64,000 bases of DNA from WFZT01 sp964571845 (GCA_964571845.1 CAZNDM010000050.1:18819-82818); one strand, 5' to 3'. Positions 1-9,835 are shown, counted from the first letter of the stretch. Notes: generated by a model not told the origin, from the sequence alone. A program made the numbers and translations.

Positions 1-1674
1 CTCTTCGTATGTTGAATAGAAGTATGGTGTATAGGCTTCAAATTCGGCTGCGCAGGTGTCAACGACCTTAAAAACCGGTTTAATCCCGAACTTTTCCCTC
101 TGATTCCTGATAAAGTCTTCTGCTGTTCCGGCAAGTTCGGCTATTCGTTCATCCGAGAATCCCCATTCTTTCGCCCTTTTTATTATCTCTGGAGTTAAAC
201 CTCCTATGCCGAGCCCACGGATTTCGTTTTCAAGTTCTATGATCTCCTTGATCTGATGGAGGAAAAATGGATCAATACCTGTGAGTTTGCTGACTTCCTC
301 AACAGTGAATCCGAATCTGAAGGCATCACCGATCACAAAGATGCGTTCTGAATTGGGTTTTACCAGTTTTTTCACAATAAATTCTTTTGCCTCTTCTATG
401 ATATCTCCCCTGAAAAATCCTTTGTTGATAAGGGGTTGAACCACAGATTTCAAACCGGTCGTGTTAGCTTCCAGTGATGATATTGCTTTCAGGAGAGCTT
501 CCCTGAAATTTCTCCCTATTGCCATAACTTCGCCCACTGACTTCATCTGGGTTGTGAGTGTGGGATCCACTTCTGGAAATTTCTCAAATGCGAAGCGGGG
601 AATTTTAACGACGACATAGTCAAGGGCTGGCTCAAAAGATGCAGGTGTTTCCTTTGTTATGTCATTTGGCAATTCGTCGAGTGTGTAGCCAATTGCAAGT
701 TTTGCTGCAATTTTTGCAATAGGAAATCCCGTTGCTTTGGATGCGAGAGCTGATGATCGGGAGACACGGGGATTCATCTCGATAACATACATTTCCCCAT
801 TATCCGGATTAACAGCAAACTGGATGTTTGAGCCGCCTGTGTCAACGCCGATTTCTCTGATAATTGCAATGGCGGCATCCCTCATTCTCTGATACTCTTT
901 ATCACTCAGGGTTTGCTGAGGAGCAACTGTGATGGAGTCACCTGTGTGTACGCCCATGGGGTCCACATTCTCTATTGAACATACAATTACGACATTGTCG
1001 TTTCTGTCACGCATCACTTCAAGCTCAAATTCTTTATACCCTGCGACTGATTTTTCGATAAGAACTTTGTTAACAGGGCTCATCCTTAGAGCAAGTTCCA
1101 CAAGAGGTATGAACTCTTCCTCGGTCTTTGCAATATTGCCTCCAGTCCCTCCAAGTGTGAACGAGGGTCTTATAACCACAGGAAAACCGAGTTTCTGTGC
1201 GATTTTTTTCGCCTCTTCCACACTTCCTGCGTAGCCCGATTCAGGTACTCTGAGGCCGATGTTGTTCATTGCTTCAATGAAAAGTTCACGATCCTCCGCT
1301 TTCTTAATGGCATCAATTGAAGCTCCTATTAGTTCAACTCCATATTTTTCCAGAACACCATTCTCGCAGAGGGAAACCGCGAGGTTTAAACCGGTCTGGC
1401 CACCAAGAGTGGGAAGAAGTGCGTCCGGTCTCTCTTTTTTTATGATCTTTTCAACAAATTCCACTGTTAGAGGCTCAATATACACCGAATCTGCCATGTC
1501 GGGATCTGTCATGATGGTTGCGGGATTGGAGTTTATCAAAATTACTCGAATACCTTCTTCTTTCAGGCTCTTTATCGCCTGTGAGCCTGAATAATCGAAC
1601 TCAGAAGCCTGACCAATTATGATGGGACCTGAACCTATTATCAGGACAGATTTAATGTCTTTTCTCTTTGGCAC
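1..1674 (-). CDS. carB: Carbamoyl-phosphate synthase large subunit, N-terminal part (cut by window edge)
   Basis: Large subunit of carbamoyl-phosphate synthase, which makes carbamoyl phosphate from bicarbonate, ATP and glutamine-derived ammonia for pyrimidine and arginine synthesis. About 558 residues are present and the frame is open to the left edge, so this is roughly the N-terminal half (family about 1,070 aa). Visible landmarks are the opening VPKRKDIKSVLIIGSGPI, the ATP-grasp stretch with LGGQTGLNLAV and SFTLGGTGGNI, and VDTCAAEFEAYTPY near the edge. The start is a GTG at 1674, because the nearby ATG is out of frame. No Shine-Dalgarno is visible; a TATAAT lies 9 bases upstream. It follows wecB by 39 bp on the same strand. 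carA is not in view. Confidence 0.95.
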   Translation of the reverse strand, partial: MPKRKDIKSVLIIGSGPIIIGQASEFDYSGSQAIKSLKEEGIRVILINSNPATIMTDPDMADSVYIEPLTVEFVEKIIKKERPDALLPTLGGQTGLNLAVSLCENGVLEKYGVELIGASIDAIKKAEDRELFIEAMNNIGLRVPESGYAGSVEEAKKIAQKLGFPVVIRPSFTLGGTGGNIAKTEEEFIPLVELALRMSPVNKVLIEKSVAGYKEFELEVMRDRNDNVVIVCSIENVDPMGVHTGDSITVAPQQTLSDKEYQRMRDAAIAIIREIGVDTGGSNIQFAVNPDNGEMYVIEMNPRVSRSSALASKATGFPIAKIAAKLAIGYTLDELPNDITKETPASFEPALDYVVVKIPRFAFEKFPEVDPTLTTQMKSVGEVMAIGRNFREALLKAISSLEANTTGLKSVVQPLINKGFFRGDIIEEAKEFIVKKLVKPNSERIFVIGDAFRFGFTVEEVSKLTGIDPFFLHQIKEIIELENEIRGLGIGGLTPEIIKRAKEWGFSDERIAELAGTAEDFIRNQREKFGIKPVFKVVDTCAAEFEAYTPYFYSTYEE

Positions 1675-1683
1675 GGTTGCATA

Positions 1684-1689
1684 ATTATA
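1684..1689 (-). promoter_or_regulatory. Candidate -10 box (TATAAT) upstream of carB
   Basis: TATAAT on the minus strand, 9 bases before the GTG start of carB, in the 39-bp gap after wecB. The predicted transcript would start about 3 bases before the GTG. No convincing -35 hexamer is visible, so this rests on the -10 match and on the same arrangement at other genes in the window. Confidence 0.4.
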
Positions 1690-1713
1690 AGGGAGATACG
1701 CAAAATTATAGAG

Positions 1714-2880
1714 TTACTGATTCCCGGCTGAGAAAAAGTCTTTAACGATTTTCACAATTCTCAAGGCGGCTTTGCCGTCTCCATAGGGGTTTATTGCCTT
1801 TGCCATCCTTTCATAGGCTGAGATGTCCTCGAGAAGTCTGGATGCCTCTTCGAATATTTTCCGCCTGTCCGTCCCCACAAGCTTTGCGATCCCTGCTTCC
1901 ACTCCTTCCATTCTCTCTGTAACTTCCCTCATCACAAGCACAGGTTTACCAAATGAAGGTGCCTCCTCCTGGATGCCCCCGGAATCTGTCAGGACTATGT
2001 AGGATTTTTCAAGCAGGTAAATGAGAGTTGGATAATCAACCGGATCGATCAGATGAAGATTTTCAAGATTCCCCAAAATGTCAAAAACAGGTCTCCTTAC
2101 ATTCGGATTCAGATGCACCGGGTATATGATTTCCACCGTGTCTTTGAATTTCAAAGCTATGTCTCTTAACGCGTTACACAGGTTTTTAAACGGCTCACCA
2201 AAGCTCTCCCTCCTGTGGGCCGTAACCAGAATAAGCTTTTTACCAGACTTGATCTTTTGTGGTAAACCTTGAGCCACTCTATTCAGGAAATTTTCAATTT
2301 CCGAATCCAGCCCCTTTTCTTTTATTATCCTGATTGCCTGAAGGTTGGCATCCACAACAGTGTTTCCCGTAACAAAAATTTTTTCATCAGGAGTTCCTTC
2401 ATTGAGGAGATTTTTTCTTGCTGTCTCAGTGGGTGCAAAGTGGAGATCTGTGAGTCTTCCTACGAGAACCCTGTTCATTTCCTCTGGAAAGGGAGAGTAC
2501 TTTTTATGGCTTCTCAGGCCCGCCTCCACATGACCTACCGGGATTTTAAAGTAAAATGCAGAAAGGGCACCGGTGAAAGCGGTTGTCGTATCCCCCTGCA
2601 CGATCAGAAGATCCGGAGAGTATTTTCTCAGCGCTTCTTCGTAACCTCTAACACTGTCAACTGTGATGTCGAATAGAGTTTGATTTGGTTTCATTATCTT
2701 CATGTCGCAGTCTGGCTGGATGTCGAAGAATTTGACCGGCTGGTAGAGCATTTCCTGATGCTGTCCTGTGAGACAGACAACGGTCTCAAATGCAGGATCC
2801 TCTCTGAATGCCTTAACCACAGGTGCCAGTTTTATAGCCTCGGGTCTTGTGCCGAATGTGATAAATATTTTCCTCTTCAT
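1714..2880 (-). CDS. wecB: UDP-N-acetylglucosamine 2-epimerase (non-hydrolysing)
   Basis: 388 aa, full length for the family. Interconverts UDP-GlcNAc and UDP-ManNAc in the cytoplasm. Seen: the N-terminal FGTRPEAIKLAPVV, VGHVEAGLRS, the FPEEMNR segment, and the C-terminal LTDSGGIQEEAPSFGKP nucleotide-binding stretch typical of WecB/MnaA. The start ATG overlaps the stop of the upstream DUF2334 gene by 4 bp (ATGA), so the two are translationally coupled. It is the sixth gene of an operon that begins with a Rieske protein and encodes an NfrB-like glycosyltransferase. E. coli WecB is known to be needed for the NfrA/NfrB glycan, so UDP-ManNAc is the likely building block here; that link is inference from context. 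Confidence 0.95.
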   Translation of the reverse strand: MKRKIFITFGTRPEAIKLAPVVKAFREDPAFETVVCLTGQHQEMLYQPVKFFDIQPDCDMKIMKPNQTLFDITVDSVRGYEEALRKYSPDLLIVQGDTTTAFTGALSAFYFKIPVGHVEAGLRSHKKYSPFPEEMNRVLVGRLTDLHFAPTETARKNLLNEGTPDEKIFVTGNTVVDANLQAIRIIKEKGLDSEIENFLNRVAQGLPQKIKSGKKLILVTAHRRESFGEPFKNLCNALRDIALKFKDTVEIIYPVHLNPNVRRPVFDILGNLENLHLIDPVDYPTLIYLLEKSYIVLTDSGGIQEEAPSFGKPVLVMREVTERMEGVEAGIAKLVGTDRRKIFEEASRLLEDISAYERMAKAINPYGDGKAALRIVKIVKDFFSAGNQ

Positions 2881-4454
2881 CTCCCAAAGTACTCCTTTAT
2901 TTCGTCGAGTTCTGCCGGACTAACGAACTTGAAACCCATTGCTCTCAAGCTTCTAACCACCTTTTTTAAAGATTCGATCCCATAAAAATGTTCTGCATCA
3001 TGATAGTCAGCAAGGGTTGGATGCCAGAAAAATGAGGCTATGCCATCCCTTACAGCGAGTATATACTTTGCTTCGTTTATCAGGGTGTCTGGTGGTCTGA
3101 CCGCTCCAAGATAGTTACTGATAAACCCAAGATTTTCCGGCAACAGAGTCTCCCCATATATGTCCCAGTAAATGACATAGGGAAAAAGCTGATTCTCGTA
3201 AATTACACCATCAGGCGATTCTATGTAGAGTGATGGTCTGTGATAGTTAAGCTCAAACATTTTACCAAAAATGAAATAGTCAAGTCTCGATGCAGCATAG
3301 TGTGGAACTTCAAAACCTGTTACAGGTAATCCTGCCATCTGAAACTCTTTGAGCCCCTGTTTCATCCTCTCGTAAACCCACATCATGTTGTCTCCAGCTA
3401 TTGGGGACTTGGTATCAAAGTCAAAGTATTCGTATCCCACGGCAGTTACATTGCCTTTCTGCCAGGTGGTTATCTCCTGCTGATGGGTTGTGCCATGCAT
3501 GAAGATTAAACCCCCATGCTGAACCGCATATTTTAACACATCAACAAGATCCTTTGCCTGGTGAAGGTAAATTATTTTTTTCTTGTAAGGGTCCTTGTAA
3601 ACCGGGATCACCGCCATGCTGAATGGAATGCCCTGTGAGTACAGGTAATCAACCACTTTTTTCAGGGTTTTCGCAGGGACAATCGGCGAGATGTCTTCAA
3701 GTCTGACAAGTGCACGAGGTGGTTTTCTGTGGTCCTGTCCAAGAATATCGTGCAGAAGGTCGCAGAAAATCGTATAGGGTGTGTTCACTCCAATGTAAGA
3801 GAACGGAGATTCAGACACGAACCAGATATTACGGGATTTTATAATGTGGGGTATTCTCTTTCTCTCTGGTTTACCATATCCCCACCAATCGATGTATGTG
3901 ACGACCTTTGCTATTGAAGGATTTAGAATCGAGGTAACCGCAATCTCGGCGTCCCATTCGTAAGATCCATTTTCGTATTTTTTGAACCATTTTTTGAACT
4001 TAAACCCTTTGTACTCAACGATTCGATAAAATCCTTTCTTGTCACGCACATCATAACCGTAGGAAATGGAGTCTATCTTAAATCCGAAGTAACTTGCAAG
4101 CTTGATTCCAAGCTCTGACTGAAAGTTATTAAAGTTGTTTTTGAACCATACAACCGGACCTTTGAAATTCAGAACATCTTTGAGAAATTCAGGGGGTAGG
4201 TAGGCTCTCTCGGTCGTGCCAAAGTAGAATACGGCATTATAGTTGAAGATTTCTCCCTGCCTGTAGTCTCCAACTGGTTTGTGATAATACACATACCTGA
4301 AGTGTCCAAGCAGGTTCTCAAGGTGGTACACATCGAGTATGGGATAAATGTGATAACTTCTCGGAGACTGTAAATTGTCAAAAAGGATCAATGCCCTTCC
4401 TTTTATCTGGGAAGGATTTACAACACTCATTAAAATTAAAAGTGTCCACAGCAT
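2877..4454 (-). CDS. Secreted DUF2334 / polysaccharide deacetylase-like protein
   Basis: 525 aa with an N-terminal hydrophobic leader (MLWTLLILMSVV), so probably exported. The N-terminal half (to about residue 240) is of unknown fold. The C-terminal half matches DUF2334, part of the polysaccharide deacetylase superfamily. It has an acidic motif RLEDIS near residue 252 and a histidine motif FMHGTTHQ near 321, in the place of the D and H-x3-H metal ligands of NodB-type deacetylases. It lies between the TPR/barrel gene and wecB with gaps of 4 bp or overlap. By analogy with PgaB- and PelA-type systems it may trim N-acetyl groups from, or hydrolyse, the exported polymer; the exact reaction is not shown by the sequence. 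Confidence 0.75.
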   Translation of the reverse strand: MLWTLLILMSVVNPSQIKGRALILFDNLQSPRSYHIYPILDVYHLENLLGHFRYVYYHKPVGDYRQGEIFNYNAVFYFGTTERAYLPPEFLKDVLNFKGPVVWFKNNFNNFQSELGIKLASYFGFKIDSISYGYDVRDKKGFYRIVEYKGFKFKKWFKKYENGSYEWDAEIAVTSILNPSIAKVVTYIDWWGYGKPERKRIPHIIKSRNIWFVSESPFSYIGVNTPYTIFCDLLHDILGQDHRKPPRALVRLEDISPIVPAKTLKKVVDYLYSQGIPFSMAVIPVYKDPYKKKIIYLHQAKDLVDVLKYAVQHGGLIFMHGTTHQQEITTWQKGNVTAVGYEYFDFDTKSPIAGDNMMWVYERMKQGLKEFQMAGLPVTGFEVPHYAASRLDYFIFGKMFELNYHRPSLYIESPDGVIYENQLFPYVIYWDIYGETLLPENLGFISNYLGAVRPPDTLINEAKYILAVRDGIASFFWHPTLADYHDAEHFYGIESLKKVVRSLRAMGFKFVSPAELDEIKEYFGR

Positions 4455-4458
4455 CTTC

Positions 4459-5607
4459 TCACCTCGCTATGTAGAACCCAATCCTTAAATCACTGTAAGT
4501 GTCCGTGTTATAAGGATTTGGTTCTCCTGATTCTATGCCCGAATAAAATCCTTTCAGAAGCCTCGCATAAATTGCAAACCAGTAGGAGTAAACGATCTCC
4601 ATTTCTGGTCCTATTTCCATCAGGTTGTTGTAAAAGAATTTTTTCCTGTCTCTTATAAATTTGTAGTAAACAGACGAGGACATGGTAATCCTGCCCAATT
4701 TTTTCTTAAATCCGGTGTTCATTTCAATGGTCAATGTGGTGTTGTAATCTGTCCTTTTTTCATGGTTGACCTCTCCATAGAGTGAATAGAAAAGTCCACT
4801 GGTTTTACCGATTCTATACATCCATTCCTTGTAAAAAAAACCGACAACGGCAAAGTTGTCGCCTTCCATCACAGTTTTCTGGATTTTAAATCTCCGAAAA
4901 TAACCGTAGTACACGAAGATTGAAATGAGATTCCAGAAACCTGTTTGGGCTCCAACATAAGTAAACCAGTGGTTATCCTCATAAATGTCAAGTTTACCGG
5001 ATCTTGAATCTGTTAATACCCTGAATCCTATGAGTGGTTTTATACCTAAAATTCCGGGAAAAAACAGGTTTATTCTGAGATCACTGTCCACGAACTCCTC
5101 TCGAGTTGTGTAATAGGTTCCGAGATAAAAACTGTAATTAAAAAGGGATACCCTGCTCGTCTGGAGAAACTTCTGTGCCTCCTTTTTTAGCGCCTGATTG
5201 TCTGTAATGTAGATGAGTCTTCTGGCAACTTCTTTTCTCTTTTTTATATCTCCGATTTCATCGTAAAGGTAGAACAGAGCTGCCAGTGTGGCTTCGTCGT
5301 ATGGAAACTTTTTCAGTACTTTTTCAAAAACTTTTATAGCATCTTTGGTCTTACCGAGGTCCCAGAGAATGTATCCGTAGTTCACATAAAACGAGTACTG
5401 TGGAGGGTTGTATTTGAGGAGTTTATCAAAAAAATACTTCGCTTTTTTCACATCATCTTTTCCCCAATAGTAATCAACTGAATCGATGTAGATTCTAACA
5501 GAGTCCGGTATGGTGAGGTCTTTTGAGAGCCTTTTATAGATTTTAACCGGGATATTTTTCTTTGTAGGTGCACCTAAAGTGAGCAGGATGACAAAAAGAC
5601 CTATCAT
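4459..5607 (-). CDS. TPR-containing outer-membrane beta-barrel protein (NfrA/BcsC/PgaA-like export pore)
   Basis: 382 aa. A signal peptide (MIGLFVILLTLG) is followed by about three helical TPR-like repeats (roughly residues 40-150, for example YVNYGYILWDLGKTKDAIKVF and EATLAALFYLYDEIGD). After that, about 220 residues of alternating aromatic/polar strands end in DLRIGFYIAR, as in outer-membrane barrels. TPR-plus-barrel is the layout of NfrA, BcsC, PgaA and PelB, the outer-membrane pores of synthase-dependent exopolysaccharide systems, but this protein is much shorter. The start overlaps the stop of the BcsB-like gene by 4 bp. The role as export pore is inferred from architecture and operon position. 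Confidence 0.65.
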   Translation of the reverse strand: MIGLFVILLTLGAPTKKNIPVKIYKRLSKDLTIPDSVRIYIDSVDYYWGKDDVKKAKYFFDKLLKYNPPQYSFYVNYGYILWDLGKTKDAIKVFEKVLKKFPYDEATLAALFYLYDEIGDIKKRKEVARRLIYITDNQALKKEAQKFLQTSRVSLFNYSFYLGTYYTTREEFVDSDLRINLFFPGILGIKPLIGFRVLTDSRSGKLDIYEDNHWFTYVGAQTGFWNLISIFVYYGYFRRFKIQKTVMEGDNFAVVGFFYKEWMYRIGKTSGLFYSLYGEVNHEKRTDYNTTLTIEMNTGFKKKLGRITMSSSVYYKFIRDRKKFFYNNLMEIGPEMEIVYSYWFAIYARLLKGFYSGIESGEPNPYNTDTYSDLRIGFYIAR

Positions 5608-7757
5608 CTCTTTTTCCTCTTTAAGGATTTGAGTTTTCTGGGTTTTTCCTCGATGACTTCGTCTTTTTCTGTCTGAACTTCAGGTTCTTCTGGTGGCATT
5701 TCTACCGGCTCCTGCTCCACAATTTTGAGTGCCCTTTCAAATCTCTTATCTACTTTTCTGGGTTTCCTTATCGATCGGATTGTAAGTTTAAAGCCACGCA
5801 CTATGTATCTCAAAATGGTGAGCAGAATAAAGATACCGATCAGGATAAGAGGAATGTAAATTAAAAGTTTGTAGTAGTTTTCGAGGAAGAAGTACCGCAT
5901 ATCAAATTTTTTCTCAGGTGCTCCCCAATAACTTATTCTCCGTGTAAGTTCACAGTGGGTTACCTCCCCACTATAGTCGATTAATGCAAGGTTTCCGTAT
6001 AGGGCATTGAGCTTCTGCGGAATTCTAAAGAGTTTTATAATTCCACCTGCCTCTTCATCGTTTCTGAAAGAGAGATACAGGTATGCATTGTTTTTCCTGC
6101 CCAGATCCTCATAAAGAAATGGCTGTTTTGCCTTCTTCGTCTTAAAATCACCAATAAAGATGACATTATGTTCAAATTTCTTAAGATTGCCAATATCCTT
6201 TCTTGAAATGATCGGTACTTCTGGAAACACTTCCTTTTCACCGATGAATCTCATAAACTCAAGGTAAACTTTGAAACGGTCTTCGGACAGCTTATCGATC
6301 ACGATGTAGGTTTTCTTGACATAAGGTGAATATCCGAATGGGAATGCATAGTATTTCAGGTACCTGAGATCGGGCATCTCAATAACCCACTTTCGAGTCA
6401 TTTTGAACTTCGTTGTTGGTAGAATTTCAACCCACAGGACACTCGAATCGCTTACAGGTATGCGTGGAATAATTTTGAAGTCAAAGTTAAGATAGTTTAT
6501 TGTCCCCAGTGATTTCCAGTTTATGACGACTTCTTTTCCAGAATCAGCACATGGTCCTTCAATACTTTCATCGAATATCTTCTCGCCGTCAATTGTTATT
6601 TTCAGTTTTGATTTTTTAATGTTAACCACATCAGATGCCTGTAGCCTCAGTCTGAAAATTTGAGAATAGGGCAGGAATTCCATATCAGGCAGGAATCTCA
6701 AAGTAAGTACAAATCTTGCCTCAGGTCCGGTTACGCGCGCTGTTCCCCTGTAAACATGAGAAAGTTCAAAGTATTCAGGCTCTGGACCGAGGATCACAGG
6801 TGTACGGTTGAAGCCGTAGTATCCACTTGCCACAAAAAATATATTTTCACCATAACTTTTCGATTCAGTGATGAGTGCAAAAGCTGCTTTCAAAACCGCA
6901 TCCTCAGAGTTTCCCGTAACTATCATGACGGGAAATCCGTATTCATTATTCGTGGCGATCAGGATTCCGAGGTCATCGGATATTTTTTCACCTTTCAAAT
7001 TGGCCCAGTAGTATTCCCCCCTTTTCCTTAAGAGTTTTATGTGGGAAGATGTTTGTATAATCTTGAGAAGTAATGGGGAAAAGTACTGTTCATCCGGTGT
7101 ACCTATGATCAATGCTGCACCTTTCCTTACTATGTCAGCATTTCTCACGACATCGAATGCAGGAGTGCTGGTCTTTCCCCTGTAGCCAAGGTCCTCAGCA
7201 ATGTAAGATACTGCAATGGATGTTACCGGATGAGTTTTTTCGGGCAGCTGGAAGTAAACGATCTGGTCTGGATTTTGGGTTCTGTCGAGAAAAATTTCCG
7301 GATACTGGCTGATCAAATATGGTGAGTTGAGGTAATTGATGAGTCCCTTGAGGGAGATTTTTGTAATGTCAATATAACCAATACAGTGTGTTTTGAGAGA
7401 TTTTAGAGACACAGAGACTTCGAGTGTGGAAAATTTTTTGAGTAGATAAATGGGGATTTTTTGAACGATCCTGTGCCTGTCAGGTTTCAGGTCTTTGAAT
7501 CCGAGGAACTCACCATTAAAAGCGATCCCCATTTTTAAAGGTACATCGCAGTTGATGAGGTTATAGTCTATTTCAAGGTATGCTTCACTGAAGGCTTCAG
7601 GTGAATAGTTGAGTTTGAAATCGATTTTTTCATAGTCATCAGGCAGATTAAGAGTGAATATTGGCTGCCCGGGTGTGGTAAATACCCGAAACTCTCTCCA
7701 GGTAAACTGGGCCTGGAGGAGACCAGTAGCGAGGAGGGCGAGGATGAGTTTTTTCAT
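5604..7757 (-). CDS. BcsB-like periplasmic co-polymerase, membrane anchored
   Basis: 717 aa. Signal peptide MKKLILALLATGLLQAQ, a long periplasmic part rich in beta strands, one transmembrane helix near residues 641-663 (LLIYIPLILIGIFILLTILRY) and a lysine/glutamate-rich cytoplasmic tail. The stretch with MPDLRYL followed by AFPFGYSP resembles the PDLR...GFPF signature of BcsB, the periplasmic partner of bacterial cellulose synthase, and the size (about 700-780 aa in BcsB) fits. BcsB guides the growing glucan and its C-terminal helix is needed for synthase activity. Here the partner would be the GT2 encoded just upstream (gap 6 bp). Similarity is distant; the call rests on architecture plus neighbours. 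Confidence 0.65.
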   Translation of the reverse strand: MKKLILALLATGLLQAQFTWREFRVFTTPGQPIFTLNLPDDYEKIDFKLNYSPEAFSEAYLEIDYNLINCDVPLKMGIAFNGEFLGFKDLKPDRHRIVQKIPIYLLKKFSTLEVSVSLKSLKTHCIGYIDITKISLKGLINYLNSPYLISQYPEIFLDRTQNPDQIVYFQLPEKTHPVTSIAVSYIAEDLGYRGKTSTPAFDVVRNADIVRKGAALIIGTPDEQYFSPLLLKIIQTSSHIKLLRKRGEYYWANLKGEKISDDLGILIATNNEYGFPVMIVTGNSEDAVLKAAFALITESKSYGENIFFVASGYYGFNRTPVILGPEPEYFELSHVYRGTARVTGPEARFVLTLRFLPDMEFLPYSQIFRLRLQASDVVNIKKSKLKITIDGEKIFDESIEGPCADSGKEVVINWKSLGTINYLNFDFKIIPRIPVSDSSVLWVEILPTTKFKMTRKWVIEMPDLRYLKYYAFPFGYSPYVKKTYIVIDKLSEDRFKVYLEFMRFIGEKEVFPEVPIISRKDIGNLKKFEHNVIFIGDFKTKKAKQPFLYEDLGRKNNAYLYLSFRNDEEAGGIIKLFRIPQKLNALYGNLALIDYSGEVTHCELTRRISYWGAPEKKFDMRYFFLENYYKLLIYIPLILIGIFILLTILRYIVRGFKLTIRSIRKPRKVDKRFERALKIVEQEPVEMPPEEPEVQTEKDEVIEEKPRKLKSLKRKKR

Positions 7758-7763
7758 GAATTA

Positions 7764-9833
7764 TTAGATCCCTTTCCTTGTCAGCCTTTTCCTCCCATAC
7801 CCCGATGAGACCACCGGGGGTTCTTTGAAGATTTCGTGTAACATATCCGTTACTGAAACCTCAGCAAAATCCTCAAATCTCAGATCTTCAATCTCTTCCC
7901 AGAGGTCAGTTTCAGTCTCTTCCTCTATGAATTTATCGAGCCCTTTTTCTTTGATTTTTTGAGACAGTACAAGCAGACCAGGCTCTGCGAAGGCTTTGAG
8001 AAAGTCTCTGAATTCGGATTTGGGTATGATTACGGGTATCACAACTTTCCCAAGTTTGTCTGAAACTTCTTTTAGGAAGTTGTCAGACGGCGGATCGATA
8101 AAACCTACCTCCATGTAGTTTGGAGTTTCGTTGAGAGGAAGAATGCAGTGTTCTGCAATATACTCGCCCCTAAGTTTTTCAATAGCTTCCTTGGGCAGGG
8201 TGTCAGGTAGCTCCTCTACGAATTCAAGACCTCTCTGGATGGCGAGAAACTTCCCGATCTGGTCTTCGGAGAGCAGCCCCATCTCAACAAGGATTTCACC
8301 GAGTCTCCTTTTCGTCTTTTTTTGCTGTTGTAATGCGTATTCGAGATGCTCCTCTGTGATAATTCGATTTTCAATAAGAAGTTCACCAAGTTTTTTCTGA
8401 TAAGCGACAAGCTGCTCTGTTTTAGGAAATGCATGCGTCGTTTTTGCCCAGGAAAGGGGCTTTTTTGTTATTTTATGCCAGATAAACTTTGAAAGTGCAT
8501 TGTAGATGGCAAGAAAGTTGATCAAATTCAACCACGGGACCCTGAGAATGCTATATAGGCCCTGCTTAACTCCGTAAATAACACTCACTGCATAGACCTT
8601 CATCAGGAGTCTTTCAAAGAGCATGACAGTGTTGAAGAAAATAACCCACCAGATTATACCTTCACCCGGGATAAATCTTGAGAGGTTCCATCCAGTGTGG
8701 AAAAGTTTACCGAGTAAGACATACAGCCATCCCGCGACGAATAAAAGGTTGGTCATAAAACTGATTATGGATGACCATACCCCTTTTCTATCCTTATAAA
8801 GATAGAATTTGTCTATGAGTTTGCCACGCCACCTGAGTTTTTCAGTTCCCTGAAAGATAATTCCGAGCATCCAGCGACTTTTCTGCCTGATAGCAGCTTT
8901 GAACTGGAATGGGAAGTATTCCCTCGTTGCAATAAACTCACTTTTGTATTCAAAATGTTTTCTTAGCCATGCGGGTAGGAGTTTTAGCCACCAGCTGTGT
9001 CTTTTGACTCTCACAGCCCTTTTGAGTAGTGCCTGTTTCCCGCCGAGATCTTTAATATGCTTTCCAATGATGTAGTCTTCTGTTAATGAGCTTGTATCAA
9101 AAAGCACATTGCTGTGCTTTTCTGCAAGCTTCTCAAGTATCTGCCTCGAAAAAGCAGTACCCACACCAGCTGAAGGAACGAAGCCTCCAAGGACATTCCT
9201 CACATAAATCTCTTTCAGGTGATGCTCAGCAAACTCGTCCATGTATGTCCCTGCCGTGAAATTTTTAAAAGGAACTTCGAGGGAGAATACAGGTATCTGG
9301 ATCATGTCATATTCAGAGGACAGGTAATTCACGAGCTTCAGAGATAGAGGATGGATGATGTCCTCTGCGTCATGCATCAGAATAATATCAAATTTAATGC
9401 CGTTTTCCTCTTCGTACTTCAGCATGTTCTGGTAAATCCAGTTGAGGTTGTCTGCTTTGTTCGTGGGTCCGTCATGAGGAACCTGAGCCATGTGAACATG
9501 TGGGTAAAGTCTTTCCACTTTGGCAACTTTCATCTTGGTTTCAAAATCGTTGGGATATACACCGATAAATATGTGATAGTTTTTGTAAGCAAGAACATTC
9601 ACATTGTGCTTGATCATGTCCTCAATAACTTCAGCCTCTTTCCACGCAGGCAGGAATATGGCAATATTCTTCTCAGGAACTCTATCGAGGTCTTCGAGGT
9701 TGACCTTTACCTTTTCGCCATTAAATGTTCTCAGTATGAAGTAGAGTATATCCGAAAATAGGTCATCGAGAGATCCGATGAAGACCCCCCATATTGTGAT
9801 ATACACGAGTATGTAAACGATTGTGAATAGCAT
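7764..9833 (-). CDS. Processive family 2 glycosyltransferase with C-terminal MshEN (c-di-GMP-binding type) domain, NfrB-like
   Basis: 689 aa. An N-terminal membrane helix (1-20) is followed by a GT2 domain with the processive-synthase residues HDAED (154-158), TED (251-253) and QKSRW (317-321), then about three membrane segments (around 355-445). The C-terminus (about 475-610) is a GspE-N/MshEN domain. It shows two tandem motifs, KLGELL at 481 and RLGEIL at 510, each followed by the L-x3-L-x2-Q pattern ending at Q504 and Q533. This is the layout of NfrB, the inner-membrane synthase of the N4 glycan receptor polysaccharide in E. coli, and in MshE this double motif binds c-di-GMP. First polysaccharide gene after the Rieske gene (2-bp gap). 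ManNAc as substrate is inferred from wecB in the operon. Confidence 0.85.
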   Translation of the reverse strand: MLFTIVYILVYITIWGVFIGSLDDLFSDILYFILRTFNGEKVKVNLEDLDRVPEKNIAIFLPAWKEAEVIEDMIKHNVNVLAYKNYHIFIGVYPNDFETKMKVAKVERLYPHVHMAQVPHDGPTNKADNLNWIYQNMLKYEEENGIKFDIILMHDAEDIIHPLSLKLVNYLSSEYDMIQIPVFSLEVPFKNFTAGTYMDEFAEHHLKEIYVRNVLGGFVPSAGVGTAFSRQILEKLAEKHSNVLFDTSSLTEDYIIGKHIKDLGGKQALLKRAVRVKRHSWWLKLLPAWLRKHFEYKSEFIATREYFPFQFKAAIRQKSRWMLGIIFQGTEKLRWRGKLIDKFYLYKDRKGVWSSIISFMTNLLFVAGWLYVLLGKLFHTGWNLSRFIPGEGIIWWVIFFNTVMLFERLLMKVYAVSVIYGVKQGLYSILRVPWLNLINFLAIYNALSKFIWHKITKKPLSWAKTTHAFPKTEQLVAYQKKLGELLIENRIITEEHLEYALQQQKKTKRRLGEILVEMGLLSEDQIGKFLAIQRGLEFVEELPDTLPKEAIEKLRGEYIAEHCILPLNETPNYMEVGFIDPPSDNFLKEVSDKLGKVVIPVIIPKSEFRDFLKAFAEPGLLVLSQKIKEKGLDKFIEEETETDLWEEIEDLRFEDFAEVSVTDMLHEIFKEPPVVSSGYGRKRLTRKGI

Positions 9834-9835
9834 AA

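Noticed and set aside
929..1594. Two plus-strand frames of 101 and 111 codons
   Set aside because: They lie antisense inside carB, whose match is clear on the minus strand.
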